From Anaerolinea sp. (GTDB taxonomy: Bacteria > Chloroflexota > Anaerolineae > JAAEKA01): a DNA stretch of 5,682 bases. The DNA is taken from the NCBI GenBank assembly GCA_014879765.1, contig JACSRL010000066.1, positions 1 through 5,682 of the forward strand, read 5' to 3'. A program made the position numbers and the translations under genes. Positions within the stretch are counted from its first letter, which is position 1; each line of letters begins with the position of its first letter. A model generated the notes under the pieces. It did no database searches. It was not told where the DNA came from and saw only the letters and a program-made list of their open reading frames with translations. Shown here one piece after another: positions 1-4,835 of this stretch.

Positions 1-901
1 CGCTGGTGACGGGGGCGGGGGACTTGGTGAGGGTGCGCAGCCGCAGCAGCTCGCCGAACACTGCTCCACCCAGGATGAGCGCGGCGCCGATCATCTGCAC
101 GGGGCCCAGCGATTCGCCCAGGAAGGCCGCGGCGAAGAGCAGGGCCGACAGCGGCTCCAGATAGCCCAGGATGGCGATGCTTTGCGCCCGCAGCGCGCCG
201 ATGGAGGAGAAGTAGAGATAGCAACCGACCCCGGTGTTCAGCAAGCCCAGCACCAGCACAGGCAGCCAGCTCCCCGGCGGCACGTGGATCGCCAGCCCGC
301 GCCGGAAAAAGATGAACAGGGCCACCGTGCCAAACGCGGCGATGAGCTGCCACATGGGGTTCTCCAGTCCGGTAATGCTGCCGGCCTTTTTGTTGAAGAT
401 GACCATGGCCGCATAGGTCACCGCGGCCAGCACGCCGAAGATCAGTCCAGGGGAGAGGCCCCCGACCAGCAGCGCCTGTCCGTTGACGCACAACATGCCG
501 ACGATGACCGCTGCGAAGCCGATGACGCTGGCCAGCGCCAGCCGCTCGCGAAACACCACCGGCGCCAGCATCATGACGATCACCGGGCCACAGTAGTAGG
601 CCAGGATGGCCACGCTCACGCCGACCTGAGCATACGCCTCGAACAGCAGGAGCCAACTGACGCCCATGGCAATGCCGGAGGCCAGCAAAAAGGCGAACTG
701 ACGCCGGTTGCGCCAGCCAACCGGCCTGGCTCGGGTGGCAAGGAACACCGCCGTCAGGAAAAGCGAGCCGATCAGCGTGCGCGTGAAGACGATGTCATAG
801 CTGCTCATCGCGATCTGGCTGGCCACTACCCCGTTGGAGCCAAACAGGATCACAGCCGCCAGATACTTGACCATGGCCCGATTGCGCGCGATTCCAGTCA
901 T
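1..901 (-). CDS. EamA/DMT-superfamily transporter, partial (3' end outside window)
   Basis: Predicted inner-membrane permease of the drug/metabolite transporter superfamily (EamA family), which moves small metabolites or amino acids. The substrate cannot be read from sequence. Translating the minus strand from the ATG at 901-899 gives 300 open codons with no stop, so the protein continues past position 1. About ten hydrophobic segments are visible, near residues 11-28, 37-55, 70-87, 95-116, 123-140, 150-167, 184-200, 212-233, 242-261 and 267-285. This is the 10-TM, two-EamA-repeat plan. Each repeat ends in the typical pattern: YYCGPVIVMMLAPVVFRERL near 102-121 and GYLEPLSALLFAAAFLGESL near 246-265. 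The tail after residue 286 is polar and is probably the cytoplasmic C-terminus, so little is missing. A weak GAGAG Shine-Dalgarno (906-910) lies 4 bases before the ATG. A second in-frame ATG at codon 10 has no better site. The gene lies 91 bases downstream of purA in the same direction; a functional link to purA is unproven. Confidence 0.9.
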   Translation of the reverse strand, partial: MTGIARNRAMVKYLAAVILFGSNGVVASQIAMSSYDIVFTRTLIGSLFLTAVFLATRARPVGWRNRRQFAFLLASGIAMGVSWLLLFEAYAQVGVSVAILAYYCGPVIVMMLAPVVFRERLALASVIGFAAVIVGMLCVNGQALLVGGLSPGLIFGVLAAVTYAAMVIFNKKAGSITGLENPMWQLIAAFGTVALFIFFRRGLAIHVPPGSWLPVLVLGLLNTGVGCYLYFSSIGALRAQSIAILGYLEPLSALLFAAAFLGESLGPVQMIGAALILGGAVFGELLRLRTLTKSPAPVTS

Positions 902-903
902 TG

Positions 904-948
904 ATCTCTCGTGCTGCGTGCTGCGTGAAACGTGAGGCGTGGGGCGTG
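904..948 (-). repeat. Six-copy degenerate 7-bp repeat with CACG core
   Basis: On the plus strand CGTG occurs at 910, 917, 924, 931, 938 and 945, exactly every 7 bases. On the minus strand this reads as consecutive heptads CACGCCC, CACGCCT, CACGTTT, CACGCAG, CACGCAG and CACGAGA. The array occupies half of the purA-eamA gap and ends 2 bases before the eamA start codon, so the weak eamA ribosome-binding site (GAGAG) lies partly inside the last unit. No protein-coding role is supported. Confidence 0.8.
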
Positions 949-971
949 GCGCTCAAAACCGATTCCCATCC

Positions 972-1013
972 TCACACACTCCGGGTCACGCATCACTGGT
1001 CACGCATTACGTC
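972..1013 (+). repeat. Heptad-phased repeat (TCACGCA type) overlapping the 3' end of purA
   Basis: Read on the plus strand from 972 in steps of 7, the units are TCACACA, CTCCGGG, TCACGCA, TCACTGG, TCACGCA and TTACGTC. The 10-mer GGTCACGCAT occurs exactly twice, at 984-993 and 998-1007, 14 bases (two heptads) apart. The purA stop codon (995-993) lies inside the array, so the last PurA codons (MRDQ) are written in repeat sequence. The unit TCACGCA is also found on the opposite strand in the 904-948 array. Confidence 0.72.
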
Positions 1014-2270
1014 AAACATCGCCTCGCGCGCCGCGCCCACCGACACCCAGGTGATGGGCACGCCGGCCAGCTCTTCGATGCGACGCAGGTAGCGCTGGGC
1101 GGCCGCGGGCAGCTCCTCCCAACGGCGGCAGGCGGTGGTGGGCTGCTGCCAGCCAGGCCAGCTCTCGTAGACCGGGGTGACCATCTCCAGCAGCGCGGTG
1201 TCAGGCACGTGGGTCAGGATTTCGTCGCCCAGCCGGTAGCCGGTGCAGATCTTCAGCTCCGCCAGGGTGTCCAGCACATCCAGCTTGGTGACCACCAGGT
1301 CGGTCATGCCGTTGAGCCAGGCCGCGTAGTCGATGGCCACGCCGTCGAACCAGCCGACGCGACGGGGCCGGCCGGTGGTGGCGCCATATTCATCCCCCAG
1401 CTCGCGCAGCTCGTCGCCGGCCGCGTCCAGCAGCTCCACCGGGAAAGGCCCCGCGCCGACGCAGGTGGAATAGGCTTTGACCACGCCAACGACGCGGCTG
1501 ATTTTGCTGGCCGGCAGGCCGGCGCCGGCGCCGGCGAAGGCTGCGGTCGGGTTGGAGGAGGTGACGTAGGGGTAGATGCCCCAGTCCAGGTCGCGCATGA
1601 CCCCCAACTGGCCCTCCAGCAGCACGTTCTGGCCCTGCTGCACCGCCTGGCGCACCATGGGCAGCACGTCCACAATGCGCTGGCCCAGCGCGGCCTGCCA
1701 GGCCATGCACTGCTCGTAAAGCGCCTCGACGCTGAGCTCAGGCGCGCCGTAGCGCTCCAGCAGGACATTCTTGCGGGGAACCACCTGCTCCAGCCGCTGG
1801 CGCAGCCATGCGGGGTTGCGCAGGTCGCCCAGGCGTAGCCCCCAGCGCGCGGCCTTGTCGCTGTAGGTGGGGCCGATGCCGCGCTTGGTGGTGCCGATGG
1901 CCGTGCCGCCGCGCGCGCTCTCCTCCAGGCCGTCCAGCAGCGGGTGATAGGGCATGACCATGTGTGCGCGGTCGGAGAGCCACAGATTGGCCAGGTCCAC
2001 GCCGGCCGCGGCCAGCGTCTCCATCTCGCGCAGCAGATTGTCGGGGTTGACCACCGTGCCCGTGCCGACGATGTTCTTCGTGGCCGGGTAAAAGATGCCC
2101 GACGGCACCAGGTGCAGGCGAAACAGTCCCAGATCGTTGACCACAGTGTGGCCTGCGTTGTCGCCGCCCTGGAAACGGATCACCATATCGGCTTTCTCGG
2201 CCAGGTAGTCGATCACCCGGCCTTTGCCTTCATCGCCCCACTGGGCGCCGACGACTGCGGTAACTGGCAT
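993..2270 (-). CDS. purA: Adenylosuccinate synthetase
   Basis: Catalyses IMP + L-aspartate + GTP to adenylosuccinate, the first committed step from IMP to AMP, in the cytosol (usually as a homodimer). The 425 residues match the family length (about 430). Visible motifs are the N-terminal GDEGKG loop at 12-17 with catalytic Asp13, GGDNAGHTV at 35-43 with catalytic His41 (same numbers as the E. coli enzyme), GTTKRGIGP at 126-134, ARWGLRLGDL at 141-150, YVTSSN at 235-240, the aspartate-binding loop GATTGRPRR at 296-304 and the guanine-binding TKLDVLD at 328-334. Some positions differ from the common consensus: EGQLG at 219-223 where EGAQG is usual, DLDWGIYP at 227-234, and STCVG at 268-272 where TTRVG is usual. 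The ATG is supported by AAAGGAG 7 bases upstream. The gene stands alone between two repeat-filled gaps, with the beta-propeller lipoprotein gene upstream and an EamA transporter downstream. Identity is certain; the variant residues may be lineage-typical. Confidence 0.98.
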   Translation of the reverse strand: MPVTAVVGAQWGDEGKGRVIDYLAEKADMVIRFQGGDNAGHTVVNDLGLFRLHLVPSGIFYPATKNIVGTGTVVNPDNLLREMETLAAAGVDLANLWLSDRAHMVMPYHPLLDGLEESARGGTAIGTTKRGIGPTYSDKAARWGLRLGDLRNPAWLRQRLEQVVPRKNVLLERYGAPELSVEALYEQCMAWQAALGQRIVDVLPMVRQAVQQGQNVLLEGQLGVMRDLDWGIYPYVTSSNPTAAFAGAGAGLPASKISRVVGVVKAYSTCVGAGPFPVELLDAAGDELRELGDEYGATTGRPRRVGWFDGVAIDYAAWLNGMTDLVVTKLDVLDTLAELKICTGYRLGDEILTHVPDTALLEMVTPVYESWPGWQQPTTACRRWEELPAAAQRYLRRIEELAGVPITWVSVGAAREAMFDVMRDQ

Positions 2271-2277
2271 GATCTTG

Positions 2278-2284
2278 CTCCTTT
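2278..2284 (-). promoter_or_regulatory. Shine-Dalgarno site of purA
   Basis: AAAGGAG on the minus strand ends 7 bases before the purA ATG at 2270. It is one of the two strongest ribosome-binding sites in the window (with that of hisI) and fixes the start. I could not support a specific promoter between this site and the lipoprotein stop codon at 2523. Confidence 0.85.
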
Positions 2285-2309
2285 ACCTCTCTCAGCACTG
2301 CCGATTCTC

Positions 2310-2354
2310 GTCTCACGCAAAGTCTCACGCCAAGGCGCAAAGACCGCAAAGGGC
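2310..2354. repeat. CGCAAAG-type direct repeat cluster in the purA leader
   Basis: GTCTCACGCAAA (2310-2321) is followed directly by GTCTCACGCCAA (2322-2333), matching at 11 of 12 bases. CGCAAAG occurs at 2316-2322, 2336-2342 and 2345-2351, with the variant CGCCAAG at 2328-2334. Similar CGCAAAG strings are common intergenic filler in several environmental bacterial genomes (general recollection, not a search). The cluster lies 26-70 bases upstream of the purA ribosome-binding site and would be part of its leader if transcription starts further upstream. Confidence 0.7.
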
Positions 2355-2355
2355 A

Positions 2356-2370
2356 GAAAACCTGGTTTTC
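2356..2370. repeat. 15-bp odd palindrome GAAAACC-T-GGTTTTC
   Basis: Seven bases on each side of a central T (2363) are perfectly complementary. It resembles the near-palindromic 15-mers at 2395-2409 and 2477-2491, which also read AAACC..GGTTT, so the gap carries three related copies. The centre is too tight for a normal RNA hairpin, so it is more likely a repeat unit or a DNA-level dyad than a terminator. Confidence 0.6.
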
Positions 2371-2372
2371 CT

Positions 2373-2513
2373 GTAACTGCTCAGGCTCGGCATGAGAAAC
2401 CGGGTTTTTGCCTTGCAGACCAAGGTCATGGCGCCATGAAAGGCCGGTGCGCAGACGAAAACCATGCCTGCACGAGAAAAACCCGGTTTCTGTACGACTG
2501 GCTGAGCAGTTAC
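2373..2513. repeat. 141-bp interrupted inverted repeat between the lipoprotein gene and purA
   Basis: Three arm segments match perfectly as reverse complements around one common centre (2443): GTAACTGCTCAG at 2373-2384 with its complement at 2502-2513, AGAAACCGGGTTTTT at 2395-2409 with 2477-2491, and TGCAG at 2414-2418 with 2468-2472. The unmatched stretches between them have equal length on both arms (10 and 4 bases). This makes 32 paired bases with symmetrical internal loops around a central region of 49 bases. The element begins 9 bases after the lipoprotein stop codon. It could form a large stem-loop at the 3' end of that transcript, or be a small palindromic repeat element. No transposase or clear target-site duplication is visible. 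Confidence 0.85.
2426..2439. repeat. 14-bp perfect palindrome TCATGGCGCCATGA
   Basis: A fully symmetrical 14-mer sits inside the central region of the larger inverted repeat, but its own centre (2432/2433) is offset from the large dyad centre at 2443. Such a perfect dyad could bind a dimeric regulator or be a secondary fold. Nothing else in the window identifies a binding protein. Confidence 0.65.
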
Positions 2514-2522
2514 GTTTTTCTT

Positions 2523-4079
2523 TTAGTCTTGCGACAGCGGCAGCCATACGGCGTTGGTCACCGTGCAATCGGGACAGGCCACGGCCAGGCCGCTGATGGC
2601 GCCGGTGGCCAGATCGATGAACAGCAGCGTCTGCCGGTCGGCGACCAGCAGGCGGCCGGCGTCATTGTCAGGCTGGCCGCTGGGCGCCCAGGCCAGCGCG
2701 CCGACGGCGTTGAAGCTGCCCGGCGAGGCGTCCTGCCAGCCGCCATCGGCCGTGCTCACCTGCACCACATCGCGGCCCTCACGTTGAATGACCCGCGCCA
2801 GCCGCGCGCCGTCCGGCGCGGCGGTCAACCCCAGCGGGCCGGCCTCGGCCGCCGGCCAGAGCACCGTGGGCGTGCGGGAGCGCAAGGGCTGGCTCACCAC
2901 GTTCTGCTCCTCGATCTGGTCGGGCAGGCCACGCAGATAGCGCACCGCCTCGCCGTCGGGCTCCCACTGCGGCGCCCAGCCGGCGATCTGGCTGGCGGGA
3001 TCGACGTCGTTATTGCGCAGGAAGAGCTCCGTCAGGTTGCCGATCTCGCCGCTGCGCAGATAGAGCACGTAGATGTCGGACTGGCCGCCCTGGCTGGCCG
3101 GCGCCCCAGGGCTGGTGCGGGCATCGAAGGCCAGTTTGCTGCCGTCGGGCGACCAGGCCAGGTGGCCGGCTGCCTCCATCTGGGCCAGGACGCGCCATTC
3201 GCCGTCGGCCAGGCTCCACAGGGCAATCGCGTTGCCTGCGCCGGCCGGATAGGCCAGGGCCAGCCGTCCACCGTCGGGCGACCAGGCCAGCTCGGCCGGC
3301 CCGCCCGCGTCCAGCGTCGCCAACAGGGCCGGCGTGCGCAGGTCATAGACCATGACGCGCGCCTCTGTCGCCACGGCCAGACGATCGCCGGCGGGGTTGA
3401 GGGCCAGCACCGGCAGGCTGAGCGGCCGGCTGATGGGCTGGGCCGCGGTGAGCGGCGCGGCGGCGGTGATGGGGGCGGTGGAAGTTATGGGAGCGACGAG
3501 GCCCAGTCCAACCGCGCCGGTCACACTTGCGGTGGGGTTGATGGCCAGACTTGGCGTCAGGCTCGCCGTGGGGCTGATGCTGGCTGCCGGCGCCAGGTCA
3601 TCCAGCAGCGTCACTGTTCCAGTCAGCGGCTGCCACGCGAAGAGGCCCAGATCGGTCTCGATAAACGCGCAACGGGCCGGTTCGCCCACGGCGCAGCGCC
3701 AGCCGCCCGGCAGCACGCCGCTCAACGTTTCGACCAGGCCATCGGCAGCGGTGATGCGCCAAAGCTGTTCGCCGGCCTCGCCGGCGCGCTGGGTGCTGAA
3801 GAGCACCTGGCCGGCCGGCAGGCTGCCCACGGAGAGCGCGGCCAGCGGGGTGGGGGTGGGCAGCGGCGTAGGTGTCGGCGTGGCCGTGGGCATGGCAGTG
3901 GCGGTAGGCGACGCGGTGGGGGTGGCGGTGGCCAAGAGGCCCAGCAGGCCGGCCGATCCGGCCGCGGGCGTGCCCATATCCTGCGGGCCGGTGGGGTCGC
4001 CGGCCGAGCAGGCCAGCAAGGTCAGCGACACGAAAGCCAGGAATGCCAGCAAACGAGCCAAAGACGCCAGTTTGATCAT
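2523..4079 (-). CDS. Predicted lipoprotein with WD40/TolB-like beta-propeller
   Basis: Function unknown; 518 residues. Residues 1-23 form a lipoprotein signal peptide with a lysine at position 3, a hydrophobic core and the lipobox LLAC, predicting lipidation of Cys24 and a membrane-anchored extracytoplasmic protein. Residues 51-79 are a Thr/Pro/Ala-rich tether. A first domain (about 80-160) has beta-propeller-like strands and ends before a second low-complexity stretch (163-222). Residues 223-515 are the propeller proper: LALNPAGDRLAV at 225-236, AWSPDG at 265-270 and again at 308-313, WEPDG at 372-376, APDG at 421-424 and WAPSG at 464-468. These are the blade signature of PD40/WD40-like TolB repeats, usually a binding scaffold rather than an enzyme. 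Two cysteines at 502 and 505 (CPDC) could form a disulfide. The ATG follows the hisE stop by 5 bases with only a weak GGA (4088-4090), so translation is probably coupled to hisE. Expression with his genes is inferred; a role in histidine synthesis is not. Confidence 0.88.
   Translation of the reverse strand: MIKLASLARLLAFLAFVSLTLLACSAGDPTGPQDMGTPAAGSAGLLGLLATATPTASPTATAMPTATPTPTPLPTPTPLAALSVGSLPAGQVLFSTQRAGEAGEQLWRITAADGLVETLSGVLPGGWRCAVGEPARCAFIETDLGLFAWQPLTGTVTLLDDLAPAASISPTASLTPSLAINPTASVTGAVGLGLVAPITSTAPITAAAPLTAAQPISRPLSLPVLALNPAGDRLAVATEARVMVYDLRTPALLATLDAGGPAELAWSPDGGRLALAYPAGAGNAIALWSLADGEWRVLAQMEAAGHLAWSPDGSKLAFDARTSPGAPASQGGQSDIYVLYLRSGEIGNLTELFLRNNDVDPASQIAGWAPQWEPDGEAVRYLRGLPDQIEEQNVVSQPLRSRTPTVLWPAAEAGPLGLTAAPDGARLARVIQREGRDVVQVSTADGGWQDASPGSFNAVGALAWAPSGQPDNDAGRLLVADRQTLLFIDLATGAISGLAVACPDCTVTNAVWLPLSQD
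3414..3593 (-). other. Second low-complexity Ala/Thr/Pro/Ser linker inside the lipoprotein
   Basis: Codons for about residues 163-222 encode an Ala/Thr/Pro/Ser/Ile-rich stretch with recurring PTAS and PIT/PLTAA-like units. It separates the first propeller-like segment from the run of AWSPDG blades. A linker in the middle of a propeller fold is unusual and suggests either an insertion within a blade loop or two separate domains. Confidence 0.6.
3843..3929 (-). other. Thr/Pro-rich tether of the lipoprotein (low-complexity coding repeat)
   Basis: Codons for about residues 51-79 encode alternating Thr, Pro and Ala (for example PTATPTPTPLPTPTP at 64-78). On the plus strand this is G-rich sequence with recurring GGTGGG and GGCGTAGG-like strings. 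The stretch follows the lipidated Cys24 and would act as a flexible stalk, possibly O-glycosylated, that holds the propeller away from the membrane. Coding tracts of this kind are prone to length change by slippage. Confidence 0.75.
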
Positions 4080-4084
4080 GGTTG

Positions 4085-4375
4085 TTATCCGAAACGGCGG
4101 GCCAGCTCCGCCTCCACCGCGTCCCAGCTCAAGTCGCGGGCGGCCAGCAGGACCATGCTGTGGTAGATCAGGTCGGCCAGCTCATAGAGAACGCGGTCAT
4201 CGCCCTCGCCCTTGGCGGCGATGATGACCTCGACCGCTTCCTCGCCGATCTTCTTGAGGATTTCATTCTCGCCAGCCTCCAGCAACTGCACGGTGTAGGA
4301 GCCGGCCGGCCGCTGCTCCTTGCGCTGCTGAAGGGTGGTCCAAAGCTGGGATAACGTGTCGTTGGCCAAGATCAT
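4085..4375 (-). CDS. hisE: Phosphoribosyl-ATP pyrophosphohydrolase
   Basis: Hydrolyses phosphoribosyl-ATP to phosphoribosyl-AMP and pyrophosphate, the second step of histidine synthesis, in the cytosol. The 96 residues are typical of a stand-alone HisE of the all-alpha MazG-like fold. Family signatures are SYTVQLLEAGENEILKKIGE at 26-45 continuing EAVEVIIAAK to 55, and YELADLIYHSMVLL at 64-77. The acidic residues that bind Mg2+ are present in EE at 45-46 and E65/D68. The gene starts 9 bases after the hisI stop and ends 5 bases before the lipoprotein start. The start is ambiguous: from the ATG at 4375 the GGAG site is only 1 base away, whereas the TTG at codon 3 (4369-4367) has 7-base spacing from the same GGAG. 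The annotated ATG is the conventional choice; the difference is two residues. Confidence 0.96.
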   Translation of the reverse strand: MILANDTLSQLWTTLQQRKEQRPAGSYTVQLLEAGENEILKKIGEEAVEVIIAAKGEGDDRVLYELADLIYHSMVLLAARDLSWDAVEAELARRFG

Positions 4376-4376
4376 G

Positions 4377-4380
4377 CTCC
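4377..4380 (-). promoter_or_regulatory. Shine-Dalgarno site of hisE that questions its start codon
   Basis: GGAG on the minus strand lies 1 base before the ATG at 4375 but 7 bases before an in-frame TTG at 4369-4367. The spacing favours TTG initiation, or else re-initiation by ribosomes leaving the hisI stop at 4387-4385. Confidence 0.5.
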
Positions 4381-4384
4381 ATTT

Positions 4385-4804
4385 TCAACCGGCGTCCGCG
4401 CCCTGGGCCGCCTCAGGCGGCCAGACAAAAACCGGCGGATCGCCGACACTGCGCGTCTCCTCCGCGGCCGCCACCACCGCGTCGAAGGGAAGCTGGCGGT
4501 AGAAGCAGGAGGTGTTGCCCGTGTGACAGGCCGGGCCGTTGGGCGCAGCATGCACCAACAGCGCGTCGCCGTCGCAGTCATAGTAGACGGCCGAGGTCAG
4601 CATGACGTTGCCCGAGGTCTCTCCTTTGCGCCACAGCTCCTGCCGGCTGCGGCTCCAGAAGGTGACGTAGCCGCTGGTCATGGTCAGTTGCAGCGCCTCG
4701 GCGTTCATCCACCCCAGCATCAGCACCTGCCGGGTCGAGATGTCCTGAACGATGGCCGGGATCAAACCCTCATCGTTCCAGTTGAGTTCTTCAGTTGCGC
4801 TCAT
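4385..4804 (-). CDS. hisI: Phosphoribosyl-AMP cyclohydrolase
   Basis: Opens the adenine ring of phosphoribosyl-AMP to give ProFAR, the third step of histidine synthesis, as a cytosolic zinc-dependent dimer. The 139 residues fit a stand-alone HisI without the HisE domain that is fused in E. coli. The order of motifs is standard: GLIPAIVQD at 13-21, VLMLGWMNAEAL at 27-38, TFWSRSRQELWRKGETSGN at 48-66, DCDGDALL at 76-83, GPACHTG at 90-96 and SCFYR at 99-103. The presumed zinc cysteines are Cys77, Cys93 and Cys100, and the Mg-binding aspartates are D76, D78 and D80. The last 30 residues are a less conserved tail rich in Ala, Glu and Pro. A strong GGAGG with a 7-base spacer fixes the ATG. The gene is 78 bases downstream of hisF and 9 bases upstream of hisE, so hisI and hisE are surely co-transcribed. 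Confidence 0.97.
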   Translation of the reverse strand: MSATEELNWNDEGLIPAIVQDISTRQVLMLGWMNAEALQLTMTSGYVTFWSRSRQELWRKGETSGNVMLTSAVYYDCDGDALLVHAAPNGPACHTGNTSCFYRQLPFDAVVAAAEETRSVGDPPVFVWPPEAAQGADAG

Positions 4805-4811
4805 GCGGGGG

Positions 4812-4816
4812 CCTCC
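4812..4816 (-). promoter_or_regulatory. Shine-Dalgarno site of hisI
   Basis: GGAGG on the minus strand, 7 bases before the hisI ATG at 4804. It supports this start and independent translation initiation of hisI rather than coupling to hisF. Confidence 0.85.
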
Positions 4817-4835
4817 AGGGTGGTCGTTCTGGTTT

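Noticed and set aside
182..904. 240-codon open frame on the plus strand opposite the transporter
   Set aside because: Its product is highly polar, His/Gln/Asp-rich low-complexity sequence, while the minus strand gives a clean ten-helix EamA protein.
939..1838. 299-codon open frame on the plus strand opposite purA
   Set aside because: The minus strand encodes a full canonical PurA. The plus-strand product is a Gly/Ala/His/Gln-rich sequence with no recognisable motif.
2310..2354. CRISPR-like array
   Set aside because: The repeats are only 7-12 bases long, spacing is irregular (12, 8, 9), there are no unique spacers of constant length, and no cas gene is present.
2395..2491. Possible intrinsic terminators formed by AAACCGGGTTTTT-type units
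   Set aside because: Each unit alone is nearly continuous complementarity with no room for a hairpin loop, and the T-runs are part of the stem. Only the larger dyad could fold, and it is not followed by a clear T-run.
2230..2568. 112-codon minus-strand frame spanning the lipoprotein-purA gap
   Set aside because: It overlaps the purA start and the lipoprotein 3' end and is mostly translated repeat sequence (the inverted repeat and CGCAAAG units), a typical spurious call.
1944..4166. Very long open frame on the plus strand (740 codons) across purA, the gap and the lipoprotein gene
   Set aside because: It is antisense to two well-supported genes, crosses an intergenic gap full of repeats, and is rich in Gly, Gln, Arg and His with no domain. 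Long antisense frames are expected in high-GC DNA.
3352..4224. 290-codon plus-strand frame, rich in Val, Gly and Ala, opposite the lipoprotein and hisE
   Set aside because: The valine/glycine repeats are the reverse reading of the Thr/Pro-rich tether codons. It overlaps hisE antisense and has no signal or domain of its own.
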